From the NCBI GenBank assembly GCA_014529385.2, contig CM043966.1, positions 111,178,468 through 111,242,467 of the forward strand: 64,000 bases of DNA, in the 5' to 3' direction. The stretch is from Adiantum capillus-veneris. Lineage: Eukaryota; Streptophyta; Polypodiopsida; Polypodiales; Pteridaceae. Under the pieces are notes generated by a model. That model was not told the DNA's origin. It ran no database searches and worked only from the letters and a program-made list of their open reading frames with translations. Every line of letters begins with the position of its first letter. The stretch's first letter is position 1. The translations under genes were made by a program, and so were the position numbers. Below, piece after piece: positions 44,050-55,519 of the stretch.

Positions 44050-45720
44050 ACTGCTGGTCAAGAGATCTTTGAGACTATTGAAGGCAGCATCTCTCCCCAA
44101 CAAAAAATAAAGAGCTGTCCTCAACTCGAATAAAATACATAATTGATGAAGCTTATTAAATACGTCTTGTGACTTAACTTCTTGTTAACGCTTTCAACTT
44201 GACTTCTCTCTTACACTTATTTATCCCCAAAAATCTGCTAATATAATATTGGAGTCATGGGAAATCTTTCTTAATAAGCTATCGTCTTGAATAAGTCATC
44301 ACATTTGTGGCTTCTTCGATACGTTACTTCCTCTTTATAAACTACTAGTAATCCCTTCTTTATCAATACTTGTTATCCTCTTATTTTTGCGATCTTCACT
44401 CTCTTGTAACTTGGTCATTTTCTTATCTGCTGATGGTGTCTTGGGAAGAAGACTTGGTTCTTCCTGTATGCATCTCTCACTTGTAGAGTGCAAATGAGGC
44501 AGTTAAAAGAAAATTCTTAGATCGATACAAGGATCTCCTCTTTCCTCAGCCAAATTCTTGTGTCGGCCACACGATATGGAAGACATGGCGACATCTCACA
44601 AGAGTGACTCTCAGGGGTAGAGACCATTTCCACAACAATACCCGACTTGCTACGGTTACAGAGACTCTGGGACTTGGCCCTCAATACTACTGCGTCAAAA
44701 GGACACATGACCTTGGGTTCTCCGCAAGGTTGTTCTTGCTTGTGCAGTTTATTCCCCATTCCAAGATTTGCCTCGATACCATCTAGAGTCTTCCTCTTAG
44801 AGGCCCTTTCTTTTCTCAACTCATACCCAAGAAAATGCTCAAGATGTTTCTCATAGAATCATTCTAGAGGGTGAGCATCCTAATATATGTGGTGCTTGCA
44901 ATACTTGGTTATGTGACCATATACTAGAGGATCTTGATGAGCTGTAAAATTTCTTGCCTCTCTTGTAATTACTTCTTGCCTCCCTTGTAATCTTTTTTGG
45001 CTTTAGTTGAAGAAATAACCCTTTTTTGAAAAATTTGAGTATTTTCTGTACTTCCTTGTCTTGAAATGTCAGTCTCTCCTCTTTAATCAAATTCTTAAGA
45101 ACATCTCTATTTAGTGCTTTCTTTTCTTTTCAGCAAAGGGTCTTCTATCTATAATAGTCTTAAGTAAAGATTCCAACTTTGAGTTCTTGACTAACTCATA
45201 CGTTTGTTTTTTTATTCTTCTTCGGAGTTTTAAATGTCTGCAATATTTATGAGCTTATCTATTGCACTTTCCCATCTTGATTCCTTGTGAGTTTTTAAGC
45301 ACGTATCATTTACTGTCTTTTCTATTTGTCAAATGCACATCAATAACTTCTCATTTCATTACAAGAACTTGAAAGTAAAAGGTTGGATTGATCTTCTTTT
45401 TCCAAAATTTACAGCATCACAAGATTACATATCGTTGGAAAATTGTATTCATCTTATAATCAAAACATCAAGAGCTTACCTATCACAAAGGGATAGTAAG
45501 GCTAAAAGAGAAGTGGTTATAACATACGTTGGATAGTTTTTCTTGGGGGATCCTAAGCCCTTAAGATTCATAGACTATGGGGTAAAATTTTTCTGTAGAA
45601 TCCCTCCTATTTATAGGGGACATGACATCCGCTATTGGAACTTCAAAAAATTATCAAAATTTTGGAAGCTTCAAAATAGGTTCAATATCTTTCTAAGACA
45701 TTGTCATAGATATTGTTTAT
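44050..45720. other. Unrecognised segment where RNase H is expected (44050-45720)
   Basis: Stop-rich on both strands. The minus frame 44819-44517 (ADTRIWLRKEEILVSI at its end) and the frame 45090-44851 show no recognisable enzyme motif. A GHITKYCK-like string near 44910 recalls half a zinc knuckle. RNase H seems to be replaced by, or to have decayed into, other DNA. Confidence 0.4.
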
Positions 45721-45721
45721 G

Positions 45722-46080
45722 ATCTTCTTGGCTTTTGAATAAACCAAGTGTCATCCATGAAGACAAAAAAAAATACCTCTAACTTCTTCGTGAAGAGATC
45801 TGTCACCACATGATTAAAGGTAGCAGGGGTGTTAGTTAGACCAAAAGGCCTAACTGTAAAATTGTAATACCCAAACTTGGTGTTGAAGGAGATCTTGGGA
45901 ATATCTCCCTCCTTGATCCTAACCTGGTAGTAACATGACCTAAGATCTATCTTGGAATAAATTGAGGCTAGGTGAGGAGTAGCATCAACAATGGTGGTTT
46001 TTAGGTATAAAGGTTACTGGAACTTCAAGAGGGTAAACTCGTTCTCTCAGCTTTTGACGGGATGGCATGGTTACTATTTG
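45722..46080 (-). pseudogene. Chromovirus reverse transcriptase fragment
   Basis: Minus strand from about 46000 reads IYSKIDLRSCYYQVRIKEGD, then ISFNTKFGYYNFTVRPFGLT and FVFMDDTWF, matching gypsy reverse transcriptase blocks 3-5. The catalytic motif is F-M-D-D (45749-45760), near the usual F-[IV]-D-D. The N-terminal blocks are absent, as if truncated where the two-gene unit begins (about 46.1 kb). Confidence 0.8.
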
Positions 46081-46240
46081 CAATATCATATTCTTTATTT
46101 AGCAAGAGAGACTAGCACAATTCTGAGACAGAATTCTAGCTTGGATAAATAAACATATTTTCATGAGGCAAATTGAGTCCTACCATAGCCCGAGCAAGAT
46201 TTTGCGAGCAAAGAAAAACTCGAGCGAAGATCTATAGTTT

Positions 46241-46610
46241 CCATTGTACATGAAGCACTGTTTCAAAAATAACCATAAACCTTCACGGCACCTCACATGA
46301 GGATTTTAAATCTTAACCAAATCCATCAAAATAGTGCATACTACTTATCCACAATCCAAAATATTAGAATATCAGTATTTGTGGTATTATCACCGCTTGA
46401 AAAAATAATAAAAATGGCCATAACCATTATGCTTCCTCTCACAAAAAACAAAGTACTTTAAAAAAAAATTGGACATAGTTTCCCTTGTACATGAAGCAAT
46501 ATTTCAAAAATAATCATAAGCCTTCACGGCACCTCACATGAGGATTTTAAACCTTAACCAAATCCATCAAAACAGTACATACTACTTATCCAAAACAAGA
46601 CATGAATTTG
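46241..46610. repeat. ~241-bp spaced direct repeat at the left side of the two-gene unit
   Basis: TTGTACATGAAGCA...CCTTCACGGCACCTCACATG occurs from 46241 and again from 46482, ~130 bp conserved each. A third, partial copy (TTTGTACATAGAGCATTATTTC) lies at about 50780, upstream of the methyltransferase gene. All three are in the same orientation. Confidence 0.75.
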
Positions 46611-46920
46611 AATTTTAACATCCACCAATGTTATAAATCCATTGTTCTTATGATGACTCGCACTCATCATCGATGAATACGTTATGTCTCTGATACCTCT
46701 CAGGGATGCAAGAATTGTACCGCGTATCAGCTTCCATGGTTCTAGCCATCTGCTCTGCGTAGACCGGCAATGCACTTCCATTAAAAAAAAAGATTGTGAA
46801 GTTAAACACCAAACAAGTAATATAGGCAGTATCGATGATCAATAAATACCAACGCTAATACAAAAATAGTGACAAAAAAGATGAGAGCAATGTCAATGTC
46901 AAAAGTAAGAGGGGCCCTCA

Positions 46921-49900
46921 CTAGTCGTCAAAGGGATTGACATGCGATGGCATGTCACTCTCATCATCAATATCTAAAGAGGTGGACGCCTCCTCTCTGC
47001 CCCGCTTTCTAGGGCAAAGCAACGGTAACACATATCCTGAAATCAGTGGCTCATCAATGCCGACTGCAACACATGCTCGTCCTGAAGCCAAGCAAGCTGC
47101 TTATACAGGGGTTGTGCCACATCCAAGCTCCAAACAAATACCTCCTCGTCGGCAAAGCAGCTCCACAAAACATGCAATGAAAGAATGGCTCCGTTGCAGT
47201 CCTCCTCGCAATGGCTCGCCTGATAATGATCTAACCTGAGAGAGCTCCGGAAGGTGATGCACCATAAAAGAATCCGAAGAGTGCATACCAAGACGGGCGA
47301 ACAAGGTAGAGCTTTCTAATACAAAGCAAGGTGGACGCATACCCACTCTGTGAATCATAAATAGCATAGAGCAATTACACTGCAAAACAAGACACACGAT
47401 TAGAGCAAACAAACAAGACAAAGTGCTGAAATATTGATGTAAAAACAATGTATCACCTCCAACACGACCACCAACAACCACTCTCCACAAAACCATATGC
47501 TCCATGATGGAGCACTACAATGCGACGATGAGCCACCATCTCCGAAGCACGAGAAAATCTCTCCACCCAGCCAATGGCCTCTCCTGTTATTTTAACTAGA
47601 TATCAATAATAAATACCACAAATATTACAATTTTTTTGCATGAATATAAACAAGATAGACCTGCTAAAGAAACCATGATCAACAGCCATCCACTATCCGC
47701 CAATGTCGAGAATGCCAAATGAATGCCAGCACGTACATGATCCTCAGTGCAAATGTCCCAACGAGGTGAAGTAGAGGAGCCTAAGAGGGACCCACCAAAT
47801 GGAAGATCTAAGAAAATCAAATCTATAGCCCATGAAACTGATTTTGTGCCGCGGGTATACAAGATAGAGTCACAGCGTGCCCGCACGAGATGCTCGTGTA
47901 CAGGGACCCATGCAAGATTACGGATCCCCGCCCTATAGTCTGCAGCAATGGCAATGTAGTCCCCAACAATAGCCATGCATCGAGTATCCATAGAACTAGA
48001 GAGACAATGAGATGGAGACTCCATAATATAAACAAAAGAGATACTCCTTCGAGCCACGATCGTGCCAGGAGCAACTGAGACATTACAAGGAGGTTTAATA
48101 AGCCATGCATCAACCACGTGGAAGGAAAGCATTAACAAATGCAATTGTAGTTTACCTGGAGGTGGCTCCACTTCCTCGTCAATGATCTGATCCACAACCC
48201 TCTCCTTTTCCTTTTGTGAGTTGCGCATTGCTAAAATAGATAACTTCAAATCAGAGCACTGTAACTTTTAGATAGGAAAATATGAGCATGATCAAACATA
48301 CCTGCACGACTCTCTTCTACTATGTCTACTGAAGGAACCTTCATCGCAGCATCCTTCGATATCATCTCTTGTAGCTCTCTTTCACGTCCAAGAACATGGC
48401 CCTTCTCATATCTATCCACCATGGACAATTATCTATCTCCCAAAGAGTCAATGTGTGCATAGTAGAGGGAAACATGCTTGTGTCTTGGATCGATAGCTGA
48501 GTCCACTGTCTAGCCAGAAAGGGCATGGCAGGCAAGACACTCTTGGCAACGAAGAACATGAAGAATCTACAAAGGTCAATTAGGTGACACGAATGTTACG
48601 AAACAATAACAACGAATATTATATATCTAAGTCAGTTAGTGATTCACCTGAAAGCTAAACGTTGTGCTGCCATTCTCAATGTATCCACCTTCTTTAATGC
48701 CTGCTTATCGATATCCTTAGTCTTCACTCCAAGAGACACCTCTATTGGAAATAGATAGGGCCTCGCCTCAAATTTAATTTCTTCAAAGTAGAATGCAAGA
48801 GTGCAGTCATGCTGCAAAGGCACCACGGCTGAGACATCCAAAATATCTGACACAATTTGAAATGCCCTCTGAAAAACCCGAGCCAAAAAAACCTCTCTAC
48901 GAAGCCAGCTACAATCCCAAATAAAAAGAGGAGACAAAGTTAGACTTTTATATAAATGCATGATATATTTAGTACTTTTAATCTTAGCTATACTTACATG
49001 CGAAAGACGTGATCTCCCTTTTTCAGACCATATGCACTCCTTGTAATCTTGTCTACTTCTAATAATGAAACCCAATGAATCTTGTTTTGCACAGGGGCAT
49101 CTTGAAGTGCTATTAAGTTCAGCTTCTCCAACGTAGACCAACTATCAAGACCCCATTTCAAAGACAAAACTCTTGCTAGCCAATCCGTCCCAAGATTGGG
49201 ATCAACAATGTTAAGCAACTGAAAAATTCAATAATGCATATGACAAGTACTTAAGTAACTTTTTGCACGTTTTTCTCAAGAGAATGCCATGAATTCATGT
49301 TATCTACATACCTTTCCAATTCGATCCTGATATTTGTGAGTAATCTCCTCACAAATTCTCTCTTCTTCTTTCTGATGCTCTTCCGCAGACAAGCTTTGTT
49401 TGATAAGAGCAACTCGCTTTTCTTTTTCTTTTGTCATTTGAATCTAGAATTAAATATACGTTAATAAGCTTTGAAATCATGCATTTAAATGAGAGTAAAA
49501 ATCATTTAGTCTGACACATACATCATAGAACAATTTGCCAAGGTACCGTCGAGTAAGTGGATACCAAGGTTCTGTACCTTTGGCATTCTTCTTCCGTACA
49601 GCGGCAATAAGTTTTTGATCTCTATCTGGAAAACCCTTTAGATACATTTCATGGTCCACTGTACAAATATGTGTCGTATTGACAATCTCATCACGAAGAT
49701 GAGTGACAACAAGAGCATGAGTGTTCATGGTGCATTGAAAGACCAAAAAACCAGTTGATACTCACATTCAAGTGTTAGCAAAGATAGAAGAAACATCAAC
49801 ACTTACAAGTTCATTCGTTGTAAACTGCTTAGCAAGGCAATCTCTGGCACCTTAGTGGGATCTATAATGGTGCATAGGACTCGACAGTGTTTCTCCTTTG

Positions 49901-50662
49901 AAGTGGAGAACTTCTCTTTTATCGCTTCCCTCCAAGCCACAGTGCAATGATTCCCTTCCCAAACATAGAACATGTGATTTGTAAGATCTTGAAACTTTCT
50001 TTGTTTTTTTAACTCGGCTTCAAATTCTTCATTGATTTCATTCCAAAGAGGATCCCATGTAGCCTTTATCTCATCTAGAACATTCACAAAGTCAAACTTC
50101 AAACAACATTCACAACACATGGACATCAATACAAAATGAAAAGTGTTAACACATACCATTCACAAAAATCTCCTCTCTTTTGCATGTTACCAAAGAGACA
50201 ATGAATGCTCCTTTCTCTAGCATATAACCTTCTTTTGCAAAGGCCGCCTTCAATCCACTGAGATCATCTCTCAAACCTCTCACTCTTGCATATGGAATCA
50301 ATCTACATAAAGGAATGGAGGGACAATCAAAGAAATTAAAAACACGTGTGATTTCAAGGATGTCTGCACCTCGAAGCATAAAGATATTTTGCTCATCTTC
50401 CATCTCAGACGCTGCGGTAACCTCATCCATTATCTCCCATGGAACAAACTGTAAACCATTCTCCTCGGAGGCTAAAGTATCATCAACTTCGTGTAGAGAT
50501 CTCTGTCCCATTTCCATGGAAAGAACCTCCTCACCTTGTGTCTCAATTTCCTCTATCATGTCGGTAGCTGAGACTGAAGATATTTGATCACTAGCATCTA
50601 CCTGGCCATAAAGAGAAGCGTTGTTACTCCTCCCCCTTCGTGATCTTCCATGTGGTTTTGGG
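46921..50662 (-). CDS. ParB-like domain fused to permuted DNA amino-methyltransferase, multi-exon
   Basis: Exon model (minus): 50662-50157, 50074-49807, ~49760-49522, 49443-49312, 49218-48998, 48908-48648, 48566-48302, 48230-48156, 48074-47661, 47583-47457, 47379-47107, 47036-46921. Donors are GTATGT, GTAAGT or similar, acceptors TTCTAG, TTTCAG and TTGTAG; most joins keep frame. N-terminus: basic RSRRGRS. ParB-like part: IPYARVRGLRDDLSGLK, then FYVWEGNHCTVAW, where ParB proteins have G-x-H-R and this copy has Cys for Arg. A coiled linker follows. Methyltransferase part: LIFLDLPFGG (motif IV, D-P-P-F type with Leu), later EPLRGGLQRSHSF and ICLELGCGTTP (motif I), the order of permuted beta-class enzymes. 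Tail KRGREE and an acidic end. Frame breaks near 48425, around 49760 and in the last three exons suggest early decay or mis-modelled splices. Predicted role: DNA-binding modification enzyme. Confidence 0.68.
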
Positions 50663-52187
50663 CTGTTTCAACATCAACAAGAAACATGGAGACAATAATT
50701 TTACAAAAGAGTCAAATTATATATGGCACCATATTGAAATAAAACACAACAGAAATCTTAAAAAAATTTGGACAGAGCTACCTTTGTACATAGAGCATTA
50801 TTTCAAAAAATACTATAGCCCATAATGGCTTCTCTTCACTTGAAAAATTTTGGTGTTTAAAATTCTTTCATAAACATAATTCATGAAGCATAAATTAAGG
50901 TCCACACACCTATGGCCACACACCTATCAACCAAGCATTAATTTAGGACCTTAAACATAGTGTATATTTAGCGCAACACAAATCAACCTGATGTATCTTT
51001 TTTAAAGATCTTAAATGTATAGGTTTTTTCTAATTTAAGCTCAATTAAAAGATGTTTTACAAACTACCTAATTAGCCAGGGTCTCAATACATCAAATGCA
51101 TACAGAACAAGCTGATATTAAATTGAGCAATATTCCCCTTTAAAGCCAAGCTAATATAGAAGGGAAATGTTAAGCTAAGTTCAGGATGTATTGAGCATGA
51201 TGTGAGCACCTTGTAGGTGGACGACTCCTTCGAGCCAACGCGGAGTTTCGGCCAGCCATTGACACCTCTCAAAGACCTTTCTAAAGCCGAAAGCTAAATG
51301 AACTTGCAGAACAATTTGCCTTGCTGAACGATTTGCTAAATGCCTCGGACCTGCTAAATGAACTTGCAAAACAATTTTCCTTGCTGAACGATTTTCTTTG
51401 TTGAACATTTTGTGGCTATCTGAACCACCGCGCACTGGCGCGCGCTCCTACGGCCAAGAATCGCCTGAACAATTTGCCTTGCTGGCTTGAGCTACTGAAA
51501 GCTGAACGCTCTGAACTGGCTGAACGCCTGTACTGCTGAATGCTGCATGAAAACCTGAACTGCTAAAACCTGTACTGCTGAATGCTGCGCGAACACTTGA
51601 GCCTCAAAACTACGCCTGAACTGTTGCGCATGAATGCCTGAGCCTAAAAGCTGCGCCTCAACTGCTATGCCAGAACGCCTGAACCAGCCTGCCTTGCTCG
51701 TTTTGCTTTGTCTGAACTAACGCGCGTCGGCGCGCGCTCCTACGGACAGGTTGCGTGCGGCTCCTCGCACGCACCCGAACAGATCATGCTCCTTCTGCAC
51801 GTACGCTCTCAAGAAGAAGCGTAACAGAGAAACCGGTTTAGGTAGGACGTTACACAAAGGCAGGGCTCGGTAAAAAACTTTTTTCCAAAACTTGACAAAC
51901 CTTCGTATGTGGACCAAGATAGCTAAATTGACAAAGTTTGAAGGTTTTTACATCAAATAACACCAAAAATTTAAATGTTAATTTCAAAATTTGTAGGTTT
52001 CGATTATACTAAACCTAGGTTTTTTTCGAGCACTGCGTGAAAGAGGCCCTATTGTAAAAATTTTAAAAGATTTTGGACATAAGTCATGCTACTTAGAGGA
52101 CCAATATACTAGATTTGACAGATTTTTAATTATTGACAAGATTTTAAAGAATTTTTTAGATTTTGAACCGGATTTGCTTAACGTTCG
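50663..52187. promoter_or_regulatory. Shared intergenic region between the divergent genes
   Basis: About 1.5 kb between the methyltransferase gene (minus) and the transposase (plus). The left part is AT-rich. From about 51290 to 51720 it is GC-richer, with many GCTGAAC/GCCTGAAC words, a duplicated CTGAACGATTTGC-like unit, and twin copies of GGCGCGCGCTCCTACGG (51437-51453 and 51729-51745). It may be a bidirectional promoter; an upstream exon of either gene may also lie here. Confidence 0.4.
51437..51745. repeat. Two identical 17-bp GC boxes, 292 bp apart
   Basis: GGCGCGCGCTCCTACGG at 51437-51453 and 51729-51745. The ~20 bases before each (CTGAAC..ACGCGC) are also alike, so the repeated unit is ~38 bp. 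Confidence 0.8.
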
Positions 52188-55100
52188 GTGATCATCTTTT
52201 ATGAATGCAAGCCGTCTGCACCGCTTTTTGAGAATGACGCCCGAAATAACGACTACCATCTGTACCTGATGTTATTTATCAGTTTAGACTCTGCACTCAC
52301 CTTAACTTCTCTAAGACGATTGCTTCCAATGTCTAGACACATTACAGTATTCAGACCACAAGTTGGTCAAAAGCTTGTCCTTATTTTTGAAGGCAGCACA
52401 TATGCGCTTTCTCTCATTTCTGTGAAACAGCATTTTGAGTTAACTAATGCGTTTACTTTACATCCACTTACACTAAGTGGAGGACAGGTAAAAATGGAAG
52501 TTACTGAGTCTATTAGTGGTGAAGAGGTCTTCCTTCTGAATCATGATGTCTGTCAATTCTTCAAGGTTCGCTTGTCAGTTCCTGAACTTGACAGTGGAAT
52601 TAAGGCTCCTCCAGTAATTGTCGATTTAGAATCAGATGTCGAGTCACGTGGCTGCTCTAGCGTACTTGATATTATACGCTCAATGCCTTTGCAGAGCAAC
52701 TTGTACTTGGCCCTGAAACAAGCTAAAGATATCATTCAAGTTCAAGAGCTTCTTGTGTTTTATGATGGATATGTTGCATTTGAGTTGCCCTCTCTAGGTC
52801 ACACTAATGGAATGATTGGGATGGAACAGAGACATGATAGCCACATGTGGACAGAATATGTCACATGTAGCAGTGATACCTTTCTAGGGGTCGTTAGGTT
52901 CAGTCGATGCTCGGGTCACTTATGTTGTGTCAACATTGATTGTCCATATTACTCGAGGACAAGACTCTACAATGAAGTTCATTGGCGAGGCCGGCTTTCA
53001 AAGTCATCTCCAAAAGGCATGCTGACACCTAAATATGGCACCTTGATATGCAATCATTGCTCTGAAATGCTAGAGTGTGTGGCAACCTGTCCTGCAGTTA
53101 TTTATTATTGTATGCCAAGGGAGAAACAAAAGTGGACCCGTTGTGTGCTGCATCTAGGTGAGCATCAACATCCTTATGCGGAAGGGAGGTCAAGAGTAAA
53201 TGAGAAAAAAGTAGAATCAGTGCTTCAAGCTCGTGCTGCTCAAGAACCATTCACTACAGCCAAACAGCTCGAGCGCATGACTGCTCAGGATATGATCATG
53301 GGAAAGCTTGTAATGGAAAATGCAGACAACACCGAATATATTGAAAATCGTGAGTTTGTTGAATTTCTCGACACAATCACACCTTTGTCAAGTAGACGAA
53401 TGATTAAACGAAGCTTGGAATGCGCCAAAAGATCAAAAAATATAAGTGCAAAAGGCTTAGAATCAGTGCTTGACTTGAAGAGTAAGAGTAGGTATCCATA
53501 TATACATGATGTTCTCTTCCCTGGTCAACTTGGAAATGCCCAACAACCACATGTGTTCAAGATGTCAATAATTGGGCCCGGAAGTGGAGTTGATCTAGTT
53601 AATCGAATGCGTCCGGGTGGAAATCTTGAGCAGATGTGGATACACTTTGATCATGTGCATCGTGTGCAAGGCTGGCCCACAATGTCTGCACATGTTTATG
53701 ATCTGTTTGTGCGTGAACTAATGACAATCGCAACATGTGAGTTTACTGTGGAGAATAATTTTGCACAGATAGAGTTTTGGAAGATGCTCAATAAGGTGGT
53801 TCAACATGAAGGATTTGATAAGCCTGAGTTCAGAGGTTTCAGGTCTGATGAGGCTAATGCAAATTGGATAGCAATCAGAACAGTTTACTTTGGGGGTCCC
53901 AACAAGGTTGTACCATCTAAGGAAAGGTCTTGCGTGTTTCATTGGGAGCAATCCATGATCCGGCATACTACTAAATGCATCAAACCTTCCTCACAAGAGG
54001 AACACAAAATTAAATGCGGAAAATGGCGAAATGCACCATCAGAGAATCAAGCAGATATTTGCAAAGGAGAGCTTCGTCGCTTTTGGAGAGTAGGACATGT
54101 TGTTGATGGTGAAGTTTCATGTTTGGAGACATGGTTGGCTTGGTGGGATATCAGAGTTTCACATTGGGGAGGAAGATTTGTTATGCAAGATGAGTCTGGC
54201 ATTTTTGTGCCAAACACTAACTTGTCTGAGAGTAAACATGCTAGCATGCGGGCATGCTTTGGTTTCAAAGAGAAAATTAGTTTATATGAAGCCGCAGGGG
54301 AAGATATGGCAATGGCTGTACTACAAAGTGTTAAGTACAATGCATATCTTAAAGGTGCAAAGACATGTAGTGGTCCCGGAATACAAGACCTTGCGCAAAG
54401 ATTTTTAAATCATTCATCCACTGCCTCTGCTGCAAAGAAGGTAGTCGATCTTACACACTGCTCAATGGACAAAATGGGTTTGCAAAGTCCAGAGATGAAT
54501 AGGTCAAATATAAGGGAGAAGAGTGTAAAGAAAAAGAGACCAATCTTTGTGGATGCTGGTGTTGTGCTAGGGATGATAGCCACAGGCCCGAGTATGTCAC
54601 AGTCACTGAACCCATTGGTAGAACAAAGTATGCACGTGCACATGGGGAAACAAAGTATTGGCCTGAGGTGACTGTTGCAAAAACGGTGTGGGCAATTAGG
54701 AGAACTGAACCTGGACGTAAAATGAAATGTTTTGGAATTTTGCAATATCAAACAGATAGATGTGGACGATTCGTTAATCAAGGATCGCCTAATATTAATT
54801 CTGGGGTAGCTGCACCGTGCTTTTGGGGTCGAAGAAAATATCCCTCGTCAGGATCAAAGCCTGGGGGTATTGTTGAGGGTTATGTATGGTTCTGCAATGC
54901 TAGTAACATGCACACATGGAAGATTCATGACATGGTGGTGGGGCCACGCGGACCTGCTCCAGGGGTTTGGAGGGTCACAGAGGGTACAAATCTACTACCA
55001 CATGAGGTAGAACAGCTCCAAGCAAATGGATTTGTACTTCAACAACAACATGGGGTAGAATGTGAAACTGTGAATGGGGGCATTCGAGCAGCAAATAGAG

Positions 55101-55519
55101 TTACAAGTGCCTTTCGGCCCAAATACAGGGATGGCAAGGTTATTAAATGGCGCTCAAAGCTGACAAAAGAGTTTCAGACCAGAATTGATATTGGAAAATG
55201 CATGGCAGCAACATTAGTTAAAGAGGTTATTGTTGTGTGCAATGAAACACATGTTTTCTACATTAGCACAGAGGAGTCAAGGGCAAAGGGAGTTTCATAC
55301 TCTGTGACATTGTCTGATTTTCCAAGATGTACATGTGAGGACTTCCAAAAGCTAGAGTCCAAGAGGTTGACAAATGTGCCATGCAAGCATATTTACTATG
55401 TGTTTCTCCAAATTTTGCGTTTGGACTCTCATGCCCATGAGTTCATGCACCAAGCAGCCCTAACGAAGGTGGAGCTGTTTCAAGCTTTGGGAGGATTGCA
55501 TCCAAATGTGCAGCAATAG
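52188..55519 (+). CDS. Mutator-like DDE transposase with SWIM zinc finger (one frameshift)
   Basis: An 827-codon frame (52188-54671) plus a shifted frame to 55519. The shift lies near 54550-54575, where DDSHRPEYVTVTEP in the second frame takes over. The start may instead be codon 48 (52329, MSRHITVFRPQVGQ). N-terminal ~95 residues resemble a ubiquitin/PB1-like domain. A Cys/His cluster at about 240-330 (CCVNIDCPYYSR, then CNHCSEM and HLGEHQHPY) recalls a WRKY-GCM1/FLYWCH-type finger. The transposase core gives a DDE candidate set: D488 (HFDHVHR), D554 (RSDEANANW) and E681 (NLSESKH), with CVFHWEQSM between. The second frame ends in a SWIM finger, C-x-C (RCTCEDF) ... C-x-H (PCKHIYY). It would cut and move the flanking element. 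Divergent neighbour: the ParB-methyltransferase. Confidence 0.8.
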
